Program-made: the position numbers and the translations under genes
Source of the DNA: JAJDYQ01 sp963662865
Lineage (GTDB): Bacteria; Pseudomonadota; Gammaproteobacteria; JAJDYQ01
Length of the DNA: 64,000 nt
NCBI GenBank assembly: GCA_963662865.1
Contig: OY759969.1
Coordinates: 620,001-684,000 of the forward strand
Direction: 5' to 3'
Notes under the pieces: generated by a model
What the model was told of the DNA's origin: nothing
Database searches by the model: none
The model's input: only the letters and a program-made list of their open reading frames with translations
Part shown: positions 26,951 through 36,700 of the stretch, in pieces
Position numbering within the stretch: position 1 is the stretch's first letter
How the letters are laid out: each line of letters opens with the position of its first letter

Positions 26951-28015
26951 GTGGCTGGACTGTTCGGTAGAAAATCAATACCGGTACTTGGAATCGACAT
27001 CAGCTCTATCGCGGTAAAGCTGATTGAGCTGAGTAGAGCAGGTAAGACCTATAAGGTCGAGAGCTATGCCGTTGAGCCGCTGCCGGTAAATTCGGTTGTG
27101 GACAAGCGTATTGAGGATGTTGAGGCCGTCGGACAAGGCATTGAAAGGGCAGTAAAAAAATCCGGCACTAGATTAAAGACCTGTGCCGTCGCCGTGTCAG
27201 GTTCCTCTGTTATCACCCGGGTTGTCCCAATGCCGGCAAATCTGTCGGATGCTGAAATGGCCGATCAGATTCTGATTGAAGCCGATCAGTACATACCTTA
27301 CGATCTGGAAGAAGTTAGCTACGACTTTTCCGTTGTTGGGTCTGCTGAAGGCAACTCCGATCAGGTCGATGTATTACTGGCTGCCTCACAGAGAGATAAC
27401 GTGGGGCAGCGCGTCGAGTGTTGTGAGTATGCCGGGCTCACGGCAAAAGTGGTTGATATTGAGGCCTACGCGATTGAACACTCATTTGAATTACTCAGAC
27501 ACCAGATCCCGGACCGGGGCATAGACAAGGTTGTTGCTGTTATTGATGTCGGTACAACGACCATGGCGATTACGATGCTCCATGACGGAAACGTCATCTA
27601 CACGCGCGATCAGACGTTTGGCGGCAAGCAGCTGACCGAGGAAATCATGCGCCGCTACGGCATTTCCTATGAAGAAGCCGAGCAGAAAAAGCGCCAGGGT
27701 GGGTTGCCGGATAATTATTACGCCGAGGTGCTGGAGCCATTCAAGGAAAATATTGTCCAGGAAATTAACCGTCTCCTTCAGTTTTTCTTTGCCAGTAGTG
27801 CATTTAATTCGATTGACAATATCATCATGGCAGGCGGCACCAGCGCTATACCGGGTCTTGACAAGATGGTAGAGCAAAATGCCGGGGCACAAACCATCAT
27901 GGCCAAGCCTTCTGCTAATCTGAAAGTATCCGGTCGCGCTCATGCGGAGAGACTGCATGGCAATGCCGAGGCGCTGCTGGTTTCCTTTGGGCTTGCTCTA
28001 AGGAGTTTTGACTAA
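26951..28015 (+). CDS. pilM: Type IV pilus assembly ATPase-like protein PilM
   Basis: This 354-residue actin-like (FtsA/SHS2) cytoplasmic protein binds PilN and joins the alignment subcomplex of type IV pili. It opens GIDISSIAVKLIELSR, with IDVGTTTMAITM and MAGGTSAIPGLD as further nucleotide-site motifs. The start is GTG with AAAAGGA upstream. First of pilMNOPQ; its stop overlaps the pilN start. Confidence 0.96.
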   Translation: MAGLFGRKSIPVLGIDISSIAVKLIELSRAGKTYKVESYAVEPLPVNSVVDKRIEDVEAVGQGIERAVKKSGTRLKTCAVAVSGSSVITRVVPMPANLSDAEMADQILIEADQYIPYDLEEVSYDFSVVGSAEGNSDQVDVLLAASQRDNVGQRVECCEYAGLTAKVVDIEAYAIEHSFELLRHQIPDRGIDKVVAVIDVGTTTMAITMLHDGNVIYTRDQTFGGKQLTEEIMRRYGISYEEAEQKKRQGGLPDNYYAEVLEPFKENIVQEINRLLQFFFASSAFNSIDNIIMAGGTSAIPGLDKMVEQNAGAQTIMAKPSANLKVSGRAHAERLHGNAEALLVSFGLALRSFD

Positions 28016-28596
28016 TGGCAAAAATCAATCTATTGCCCTGGCGCGATGAGCTTCGCGTCCAGCGTAATCAGGAATTCGGAATCATTGTAGGTATTGTGGC
28101 CGCCATGGCCATCGGCATAGTCGCGGCAATGGGTGCCTACTATGGAATTTTGATTGACGCCCAGAAAGGGCGCAATGCGTTCCTGGAGAACGAAATCTCC
28201 AAGCTGGATGAAAAGATAGAAGAGATCAGGGAATTAAAGGATAAAAAGGAGCGTCTGCTGCAAAGAATCATGACTATTCAGGAATTACAGACCAACCGTA
28301 CTGAAATCGTTCATTTATTTGATGAGACCGTTAAAAGCGTTCCCGATGGAGTTTATCTGACCTCAATGAAGCAGTCCGGCAGAAAGCTTTCCATGACTGG
28401 TGTTGCTGAATCCAATGCCCGTGTTTCGGAATTTGTCGGCAATATCGAGAAATCCGAATGGATGAAAAGTCCCGAAATCAACATTATTACGCGGAACAAG
28501 ACCGCCACACTACAAACCAATAACTTTACTATTCATCTGCAACAGGATAGCCCGAGTGCGGCAAAAGATGGCGATGAAGATGAAGAGGGCGGCTAA
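28015..28596 (+). CDS. pilN: Type IV pilus assembly protein PilN
   Basis: This 193-residue bitopic inner-membrane protein has the N-terminal motif INLLPWRDE, which binds PilM, then one membrane segment (about 24-46), a coiled coil (about 55-90), and a periplasmic ferredoxin-like domain that pairs with PilO. It overlaps pilM and pilO by one base each, indicating coupled translation. Confidence 0.96.
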   Translation: MAKINLLPWRDELRVQRNQEFGIIVGIVAAMAIGIVAAMGAYYGILIDAQKGRNAFLENEISKLDEKIEEIRELKDKKERLLQRIMTIQELQTNRTEIVHLFDETVKSVPDGVYLTSMKQSGRKLSMTGVAESNARVSEFVGNIEKSEWMKSPEINIITRNKTATLQTNNFTIHLQQDSPSAAKDGDEDEEGG

Positions 28597-29219
28597 TGAA
28601 AATAGACTTTGTTGCGGCGTTCGATACCAGTAATTTAGACAAGAATAATCCCGGTTCTTGGCCTGCTGGTATTAAAGGGTTGTCCCTGATAGCGTTATTT
28701 GCAGTCATCATTGCCGCTGGAATCTTTCTGGATATGGGCCTTTATCGTCCAATCACCCTGCTGGATGAGGAACTGAAGAAAGCCGAGCAGATTCTTGAGG
28801 AAGATCTGAAGCCCAAGTTTGAAACCAAGGCGGCGCTGGCTGCTAATCTTGACGCATATAAGGCCCAGCTAGAGGAAATGGAGAGATCCTTCGGGGCTAT
28901 GCTGCAAAAACTGCCTGAAGATTTGCAAATTGATTCCCTGATTATTGATGTTTCACAGGCGGGACTGCGTAGTGGGCTGGAGTTCGATCTGATTAAGCCG
29001 GGCCCACAAACCCCACAGGAATTCTATGTCGAATTACCGATCGACATTACCGTTGTGGGTACTTACCATGAATTCGGTGACTTTGTCAGTGGTTTGTCTG
29101 AACTCAATCGAATTGTCAGCGTACACAATGTTAATCTGGCACCGCTGAGCGAGACTGGCAAACTCCAGATGCAGCTTGTGGCGAAGACCTACAAAGCCAA
29201 GGTTGAGGCAGAAGAATAG
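28596..29219 (+). CDS. pilO: Type IV pilus assembly protein PilO
   Basis: This 207-residue partner of PilN has one membrane segment (about 28-48), a coiled coil to about 100, and a periplasmic domain (KPGPQTPQEFYVELPIDITV) typical of the family. It aligns the secretin with the inner-membrane motor. Confidence 0.96.
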   Translation: MKIDFVAAFDTSNLDKNNPGSWPAGIKGLSLIALFAVIIAAGIFLDMGLYRPITLLDEELKKAEQILEEDLKPKFETKAALAANLDAYKAQLEEMERSFGAMLQKLPEDLQIDSLIIDVSQAGLRSGLEFDLIKPGPQTPQEFYVELPIDITVVGTYHEFGDFVSGLSELNRIVSVHNVNLAPLSETGKLQMQLVAKTYKAKVEAEE

Positions 29220-29241
29220 GGTAGTCCAGAGGTAGTTGATC

Positions 29242-29811
29242 ATGATAAAAGAATTTGTTAAACCGCACATCTCTGTCATTGTACGCTCAGGTGTTCTGCT
29301 CTGTGTTCTGGTTCTGGCTGGCTGTATCGAAGATGATCGCTCCGACTTGCAGGCATATGTTGATGAGGTCATCAACCGACAGAGACCGGGAATTGAACCA
29401 CTTCCGGAATTCAGTCCTTACCCTGTTCATGTTTACGAATCCGGCGATTTGCGTGACCCGTTTGAGAGGTCGGCGTTCATCGAACAGCAGGTCGAAGTTG
29501 CAATTGAAGGGGGCGGTATTCGTCCTCCGGAAAGAGACACCAAAGAGCCGCTGGAGGAGTTCCCGCTGGATGCGCTCAGAATGGTAGGTACACTGGAGCA
29601 GACCGCCACGATATGGGCACTGATAAAAGACAGTGTAGGTTCCATTCATCGGGTGAAAGCCGGGAACTACATAGGTAAAAACTACGGAAAGATAATTTCG
29701 ATATCGGAGCGTGAAGTTGAGCTGCTGGAAATCGTGCCGAATGGGTTGGGTGCCTATATTGAGCGTCCGGCAACAATCGCACTCAGTGAATCTTCCTCTG
29801 CCGGGTTATAG
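29242..29811 (+). CDS. pilP: Type IV pilus lipoprotein PilP
   Basis: This 189-residue protein starts at the ATG at 29242, with AGAGGT 8 bases upstream; an upstream TTG at 29236 is less likely. The lipobox is LVLAGC. The middle is proline-rich and disordered, and the C-terminal HR domain (LDALRMVGTLEQ...VKAGNYIGKNYGKI) links PilNO to the secretin PilQ. Confidence 0.95.
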   Translation: MIKEFVKPHISVIVRSGVLLCVLVLAGCIEDDRSDLQAYVDEVINRQRPGIEPLPEFSPYPVHVYESGDLRDPFERSAFIEQQVEVAIEGGGIRPPERDTKEPLEEFPLDALRMVGTLEQTATIWALIKDSVGSIHRVKAGNYIGKNYGKIISISEREVELLEIVPNGLGAYIERPATIALSESSSAGL

Positions 29812-29824
29812 GAGGCCACGAGCA

Positions 29825-31942
29825 ATGAAACATTATGACAACATCTCTAATCAACCAGACTTTTCAGTCGCTGACTGTTTCCGTCAGCGTGTATTTTTCG
29901 TGCTGTGCCTGTTATTGGCGGCCCCTCTCGTTCATGCCAACACTCTTACGGATATCAGTTATTCCACTTTACCCGGAAACGCGGTACAGATGACGCTATC
30001 TCACTCCGAATCCGTTCAGGAACCCATGGTATTTACCATTGATAATCCGGCCCGGATAGTGCTTGATCTTGGCGATACCAGGAATGGCCTGACAAGCAAG
30101 TCACGCAAGGTAGGCGTGGGCGTCATCAACGGTTATCGCTCCGCCGAAGCCAAGGACCGTACTCGTGTTGTGATTGACCTTGTGCAAATGACGTCATATG
30201 AAACAAGCGTGAGCGGCAATACAATCAACATACAACTTGGCGGCAGCGCCCCCAATGTGGCAGATGACGCAGTGAGTCCGGTTATCAGTACGGCCCGGGT
30301 TTCGCCTGACAGCGAGGTTAAAAGTATCAATTTTGAACGAGGCAGACGGGGAGAGGGTCTGATTAAAATAATACTTCCTTCCGCCAGGACTGCTGTTGAT
30401 ATGAGACAGGAGGCGGACAAGCTTGTTGTGGAATTAATCGATACCCGGCTCCCGCAGAACCTGCAGCGTAAGCTGGACGTCACCGATTTTGCCACCCCGG
30501 TGTACCAGATTGATGCTGTTCAGAAAGCCGACAATGCCCGTTTGGAGATACAGGTCAGTGACCGCAATGAACATTTGGCATACCAGTCTAATGAAGAATT
30601 TGTCATAGAGGTCAAGCCCCTGACGGCGGCACAGGAAGAAGCCGCAAAGAAGGAACAGTACACCGGCGAGAAACTCTCACTGAACTTTCAGGATATTGAA
30701 GTCCGCTCCGTGTTACAACTGCTTGCCGATTTTACCGGCCTCAATGTTGTCGTCAGCGACACGGTAAGCGGAAACCTGACGTTGCGTCTGCGGAATGTTC
30801 CCTGGGATCAGGCGCTTGACATCATTCTGAAAGCCAAGGGACTGAGCCAGCGTCAGGTGGGTAATGTCATACGGATTGCTCCTGCCGCGGAAATTGCTAA
30901 CGCAGAGCGGCTGGAGCTTGAAGCGGCACAGCAGATTCGTGAGCTCGAACCGTTGCAAATCGAGTACATCGAAGTCAATTACGCGGATGCAGACGACCTT
31001 GTTGGTATTTTAACTTCCGGAGGAGAAGATGCGGGCCTGCTTGATGATCGAGGCAGCATCGTGACCGATAGCAGGACAAACACCCTGATCGTGCGTGCGA
31101 CGGCCTCACAGGCTGTGGAAATACGGTCGCTGGTTGCTGAACTCGATGTGCCGGTTAAACAGGTATTGATCGAGTCAAGGGTTGTGTCAGCCAACGACAA
31201 CTTTACCAAAAGCCTCGGTGTCCGTTTTGGTTTAAGCAAGAGCGACATCGTCAATGATGGCAGAACCTCTTATGTGGTGTCCGGCAGTCAATCAGGTTTT
31301 CTTACGCCTCCGGGAGGGGCAGTGGGTGTTGTAAGCGACGGTGGTACTGAAGATCCACTGCTAGTGGATCTGCCATCCACAGTGAGCGGTGCCAGCATAG
31401 TGCTGGGAATCGGCCGTATTGGCAGCCGTTTGCTTCAGTTGGAGCTTTCTGCCATGCAGGAAGAAGGGCGTGGTGAAGTGATATCAAGCCCGAAACTGAT
31501 TACCGCCGACAAGCATACCGCAACCATACAGCAAGGTGTGCAAATTCCCTATCAGGAGGCGACCTCCTCCGGGGCAACCAGTACCTCCTTCCAGGATGCC
31601 GTCCTTTCGCTTGAAGTGACCCCACAGATCACGCCGGATGATCGCGTGATTATGGACCTTGCGGTCAACAGGGATTCGGTCGGCCAGCAATTTGGCGGCG
31701 GGGCTCCCTCTATTAATACAGAGAATCTGGCGACTCAGGTCATTGTTGATAACGGCGAAACGGTGGTTCTGGGCGGTGTTTATGCACGAACGGTGAATGA
31801 ATCGAAGCGGCGGGTGCCCTTTTTCAGTGACCTGCCTTACATCGGTTGGGCCTTCAGAAGCAACACCAGCCTTGATAACAAGTCTGAGCTGCTGATTTTT
31901 GTAACGCCTAAAATCCTGCGCGAGAGCCTGCAACTCAATTAA
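29825..31942 (+). CDS. pilQ: Type IV pilus secretin PilQ
   Basis: This 705-residue outer-membrane pore for the pilus starts at the ATG at 29825, with TAGGAGG upstream, and begins a signal peptide ending LVHAN. Two AMIN domains (about 40-260) bind peptidoglycan; STN/N1-type domains follow (LSLNFQDIEVRSVLQLLADF), then the secretin core ending VPFFSDLPYIGWAFRS. The frame is open to 29711 inside pilP but without a ribosome-binding site. Confidence 0.96.
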   Translation: MKHYDNISNQPDFSVADCFRQRVFFVLCLLLAAPLVHANTLTDISYSTLPGNAVQMTLSHSESVQEPMVFTIDNPARIVLDLGDTRNGLTSKSRKVGVGVINGYRSAEAKDRTRVVIDLVQMTSYETSVSGNTINIQLGGSAPNVADDAVSPVISTARVSPDSEVKSINFERGRRGEGLIKIILPSARTAVDMRQEADKLVVELIDTRLPQNLQRKLDVTDFATPVYQIDAVQKADNARLEIQVSDRNEHLAYQSNEEFVIEVKPLTAAQEEAAKKEQYTGEKLSLNFQDIEVRSVLQLLADFTGLNVVVSDTVSGNLTLRLRNVPWDQALDIILKAKGLSQRQVGNVIRIAPAAEIANAERLELEAAQQIRELEPLQIEYIEVNYADADDLVGILTSGGEDAGLLDDRGSIVTDSRTNTLIVRATASQAVEIRSLVAELDVPVKQVLIESRVVSANDNFTKSLGVRFGLSKSDIVNDGRTSYVVSGSQSGFLTPPGGAVGVVSDGGTEDPLLVDLPSTVSGASIVLGIGRIGSRLLQLELSAMQEEGRGEVISSPKLITADKHTATIQQGVQIPYQEATSSGATSTSFQDAVLSLEVTPQITPDDRVIMDLAVNRDSVGQQFGGGAPSINTENLATQVIVDNGETVVLGGVYARTVNESKRRVPFFSDLPYIGWAFRSNTSLDNKSELLIFVTPKILRESLQLN

Positions 31943-31999
31943 CGTTCAGGCACCTGATTTTTATTGAGGCACCATGAGTATGGCGCCCCTTTCCCCGCA

Positions 32000-32524
32000 A
32001 TGCCTAACATCTTTCTTACAGGACCAATGGGGGCCGGTAAGAGTACCATTGGCCGGCGGCTGGCTGAGGTGCTGTCCAAGACCTTTATCGACAGCGATCA
32101 CGTCATAGAAGAACGAACCGGCGTCGATATCACCACGATATTTGATATCGAAGGGGAACAGGGGTTCCGTAAGCGTGAGGCGGTCGTTATTGATGAGCTG
32201 ACCCGACTGGATAACATCGTGCTCGCCACGGGTGGCGGGGTCGTCCTTGAGGAAACCAACCGGCAACACCTGATGTCTCGCGGCATGGTCATTTACCTGA
32301 GAGCATCCGTTAAACAGCAGACACTCCGCACGCAGCATGACAAAAACCGCCCCCTGCTTCAGACAGGGGCCCCTGAAGCCAGACTGAGAGAGCTGTCGAG
32401 AGTTCGGGAACCACTGTATGTTGATACCGCCGATATAATCGTGGATACGGACCACCGGCATTCAAGCCAGATCGTGAGGCAGATTCAAAAAAAGCTGCGG
32501 AAAGATGCAAACGCACCCTCATAA
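32000..32524 (+). CDS. aroK: Shikimate kinase
   Basis: This 174-residue enzyme phosphorylates shikimate at O-3. It has Walker A GPMGAGKST, the shikimate-binding stretch DSDHVIEERTGVDI and FRKREA, and the LATGGGVV loop. The ATG at 32000 gives the normal family length; an upstream TTG at 31964 is possible. It follows pilQ, the conserved gammaproteobacterial order. Confidence 0.95.
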   Translation: MPNIFLTGPMGAGKSTIGRRLAEVLSKTFIDSDHVIEERTGVDITTIFDIEGEQGFRKREAVVIDELTRLDNIVLATGGGVVLEETNRQHLMSRGMVIYLRASVKQQTLRTQHDKNRPLLQTGAPEARLRELSRVREPLYVDTADIIVDTDHRHSSQIVRQIQKKLRKDANAPS

Positions 32525-32558
32525 TCGGCTTTTTAGTAATCAAAGAAGCGCCGGCACA

Positions 32559-33632
32559 ATGAACACCCTTAATATTGATCTTCAGGAGCGAAGTTATCCT
32601 GTATTTATCGGCCAGTCTCTGCTGGAAAAAGCCGATTGCTTTCTGCCTTACATCTCCGGGAATCAGGTTCTGGTGGTGACCAGTGAAACCATCGCGCCGC
32701 TTTATCTGGACAAGCTGAAAAATACCCTGCATACATTACAGGTATGTGACGTCGTTCTGCCGGACGGGGAGCAATACAAAACCCTCGAAACATTAAATCT
32801 GATTTTCGACAAGCTGTTGCGAGAAGGGTTTGATCGGAGCTGTACATTGATTGCCCTGGGTGGCGGCGTGGTCGGCGATATCACGGGATTTGCGGCAGCC
32901 AGCTATCAACGGGGCGTGAATTTTATTCAGGTACCGACCACATTGCTGGCGCAGGTTGATTCCTCGGTGGGAGGGAAAACCGGCGTAAACCACCCTCTCG
33001 GTAAAAACATGATTGGTGCGTTTTATCAGCCCAGGGCGGTTATTGCCGATACCGATACCCTCAACACGCTGGATGACCGCCAACTCAGCGCCGGAATGGC
33101 CGAGGTGATCAAATACGGTCTGATTCGTGACTATGGATTCCTGGAGTGGCTCGAAGCTGGCATTGAGCAACTCATCCGGCGTGTCCCGGCGCACCTCGCG
33201 GAAGCAATCAAGCGTTCATGTGCAAACAAGGCAGAGGTAGTCGTTGCCGACGAGCTGGAGTCAGGTCAGCGGGCCCTTCTTAATCTCGGCCATACTTATG
33301 GTCATGCCATCGAAACGGGCATGGGTTATGGTGCCTGGCTGCATGGCGAGGCTGTTGGTGCGGGGATATGTCTGGCCGCCCGGCATTCTGCGATTCTGGG
33401 CTGGATTAGTGAAGCTGACGTAAAACGTGTTGTCAGTCTGATCTCCAGGGCCGGCTTGCCAACTTCCAAGCCCGATGAGTTGTCAACCGGCAATATGCTG
33501 ACGCATATGCAGGTTGATAAAAAAGCTCGTAACGGCATTATCCGTCTGGTTCTATTCAAATCCATTGGCGACGCCATTGTTACAGGGGATTATCCTCCAG
33601 AAACCCTGCGTCAGACGCTGGACACTGCTTGA
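32559..33632 (+). CDS. aroB: 3-dehydroquinate synthase
   Basis: This 357-residue NAD- and metal-dependent enzyme makes 3-dehydroquinate from DAHP. Visible are LPDGEQYKT, GGGVVGDITGFAA, VDSSVGGKTGVNHP and the metal-binding LNLGHTYGHAIE. The ATG at 32559 gives the normal length. It lies 34 bases after aroK. Confidence 0.96.
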   Translation: MNTLNIDLQERSYPVFIGQSLLEKADCFLPYISGNQVLVVTSETIAPLYLDKLKNTLHTLQVCDVVLPDGEQYKTLETLNLIFDKLLREGFDRSCTLIALGGGVVGDITGFAAASYQRGVNFIQVPTTLLAQVDSSVGGKTGVNHPLGKNMIGAFYQPRAVIADTDTLNTLDDRQLSAGMAEVIKYGLIRDYGFLEWLEAGIEQLIRRVPAHLAEAIKRSCANKAEVVVADELESGQRALLNLGHTYGHAIETGMGYGAWLHGEAVGAGICLAARHSAILGWISEADVKRVVSLISRAGLPTSKPDELSTGNMLTHMQVDKKARNGIIRLVLFKSIGDAIVTGDYPPETLRQTLDTA

Positions 33633-33728
33633 TTAAACGACTACAATCCTCAGCCGCCCTTGCTCGCGCAGCACAACAAAAACGCTTGCCAGGGTGTACC
33701 CTTGGAGTTTCTGCGGTTCCCACCGGAT

Positions 33729-36700
33729 ATGCCTATGGATACCCTCGAAAAGCTGGCAGAGAGCGGGCTCTATCGCCCTGAATTTGAGCACGATGGCTGT
33801 GGCTGGGGCCTTATTGCCCAAATGGACGGTAGACCTTCGCACTGGCTCGTATCGACCGCCATTACCTCCCTGGAAAGATTAACTCACCGGGGTGCGGTTG
33901 CGGCAGATGGTAAATCCGGTGATGGTTGCGGTCTGCTAATCAGCAAGCCCGATGTCTTCCTGCGTGCCGTATGTGGCGAAGCCGGGGTCAGGCTGGCCAA
34001 CCAGTATGCGGCAGGCATGGTTTTTCTGAATACCGCTGAAGATAGAGCGGATTCAGCGCGTAATATCCTGGAAAAATACCTTATAGGGCAGGGGTTTGAT
34101 ATAGCCGGCTGGCGCGTTGTCCCGGTAGACGCCTCGGTTCTTGGTGAACAGGCCAGCGCCTTGCTGCCTCGGATTGAACAGGTATTTGTGAACTGCCCTG
34201 ACGGTCGCTCTGAAGTTGATCTAGAACGGCGCCTGTATATCGCCCGCCGCCAGACGGAAAAGGTGCTGGCGGATGATGAGATGTTTTACATTTCTTCTCT
34301 GTCAACCCGCGTACTGTCATATAAAGGTTTGGTTATGCCGGCCTATCTGCCGGTTTTCTACAGGGACATAGCTGACGGGCGCATGGAGGCCAAGCTTGCG
34401 GTTTTCCATCAGCGTTTCTCTACTAACACCCTGCCACAATGGCGCCTGGCGCAGCCTTTCCGCTATCTGGCCCATAATGGTGAAATTAACACGGTACAGG
34501 GTAACCGTAACTGGGCGAGAGCGCGCAGCCAAGTGTTCAATACCAATAGTATTCCGGATCTGGATCAGATTCGTCCACTTGTGAGCACATCTGGTTCTGA
34601 CTCCATGAGCCTGGATAATATGCTGGAAGTCATGGTTGCCGGCGGTATCGATCTGTTCCGGGCCATGCGCCTGTTGGTCCCTCCTGCATGGCAGAACGTC
34701 AAGCACATGGGCCCGGAGCTTCGCGCATTTTATGAATTCAATTCCATGCATATGGAACCCTGGGACGGGCCGGCGGGCATCGTGTTTACTGATGGTCGCT
34801 ATGCGGTTTGCACTATGGACCGTAACGGCCTGCGGCCTGCGCGCTATACGGTTACCGAAAATAATGTGCAGGGCCGTGTGATTACACTGGCTACTGAAAT
34901 CGGTGTGCATGATTATTCCAGTGACGATGTTGTTTGCAAGGGTCGTCTTATGCCCGGTCAGATGCTGGCATCCGACACCGACACCGGTAGGTTGCTGATG
35001 CCGGAAGATATTGATAATGACCTGAAGTCGCGCCAACCCTACAGCAGATGGTTATCAACCGGGCTGCGCAATCTGTGTGACCTGAACGATCATGACGATA
35101 ATCCCGGTAATTTTTCAGAGGCCTGTGACTACTCGGCTTATGAAAAATTATTCCAGCTAACGTTCGAAGAACGTGATCAGGTCGTCCGCGTGCTGGCTGA
35201 ATCAGGCCAGGAAGCGATAGGCTCCATGGGTGACGATACGCCATTGCCGGTTTTGTCCGGCAAGGTGCGTTCCCTGTATGACTATTTTCGTCAGCAATTT
35301 GCCCAGGTGACCAATCCGCCGATTGACCCATTACGAGAAAATATCGTCATGTCGCTGGAAACCTGCCTGGGGCGAGAGCGCAACCTGTTCGAGGAAACAC
35401 CGGAACACGCCAGACGGCTGATCGTCAGCTCGCCGGTACTTTCCCGAGACAAATTTCAACAGATTGAGGATTTGCAGGAATCGGAATACGACCGGATTCG
35501 TATTGATCTGAATTGCGATGCCGCGACAAGCCTGAAAAATGCTATCCGGTCAATCTGTCGGCAGGCTGAAGCGGCCGTTGCCGACGGCAAGGTCATTGTG
35601 ATCCTGTCAGACAGGAATATCAGCAGGGACAAGCAGCCGGTACATGCACTACTTGCCACCGGAGCTGTCCATCATCATCTGATCAACGGTGGCCTGCGCT
35701 GTAACGCCAATATTATTGTCGAAACTGCAACCGTACGCGATCCCCACCATGTTGCATGCCTGATCGGCTACGGAGCGACGGCAGTTTACCCTTACCTTGC
35801 TTTTGAATGTCTGCGCGACATGATCCGCACGGGCGAAATTCCGAATGTGGATATTTCAACGCTGAGCAGGAATTACATCAATGGCATTAACAAGGGCCTG
35901 AGGAAGATTACCTCGAAGATGGGTATCTCCACGATTGCCAGTTACCGTGGTTCGCAACTGTTTGAAATTGTCGGCCTGCATAACGAGGTCGTTGATCTGT
36001 GTTTCACCAACACCCCCTGCCGTATTCAGGGTAGTCGTTTTGCGGATCTGCATAATGACCAACAGGCGCTGAATAGACGGGCATGGAATCCTCGCAAGGG
36101 CCGTGAGCAGGGAGGCCTGTTCAAATACGTTGATGGTGGGGAATACCATGCCTTTAACCCGGATGTCGTTCACGCAATCCATAAGGCCGTGCAAACCAAT
36201 GATTACAATGACTACCGGGAGTTTGCCCGTATCGTCAATAATCGTCCTGCGGCAGCAATGCGTGACATGATGAAGCTGCGTGAAGATACATCCCCGGTCT
36301 CTATCGACGAAGTGGAACCGATCGAAGACATCATGCTGCGCTTCGACACCGCCGGCATGTCTCTGGGTGCGTTGTCTCCTGAGGCCCATGAAGCGCTGGC
36401 CGAAGCCATGAATACCATAGGTGGTCGCTCCAATTCTGGCGAAGGCGGTGAAGCCGCAGAACGTTACGGTACGATCAGGCGTTCCAAGATCAAACAGGTG
36501 GCGTCCGGCCGCTTCGGTGTGACGCCATATTATCTGGTGAATGCGGAGGTTCTGCAAATCAAGATCGCCCAAGGTGCCAAGCCGGGCGAGGGTGGTCAGT
36601 TACCGGGGCATAAAGTCAATGAAATGATCGCCACACTGCGCTATTCCACTCCAGGTGTTGCATTGATTTCACCGCCGCCGCATCACGATATCTATTCCAT

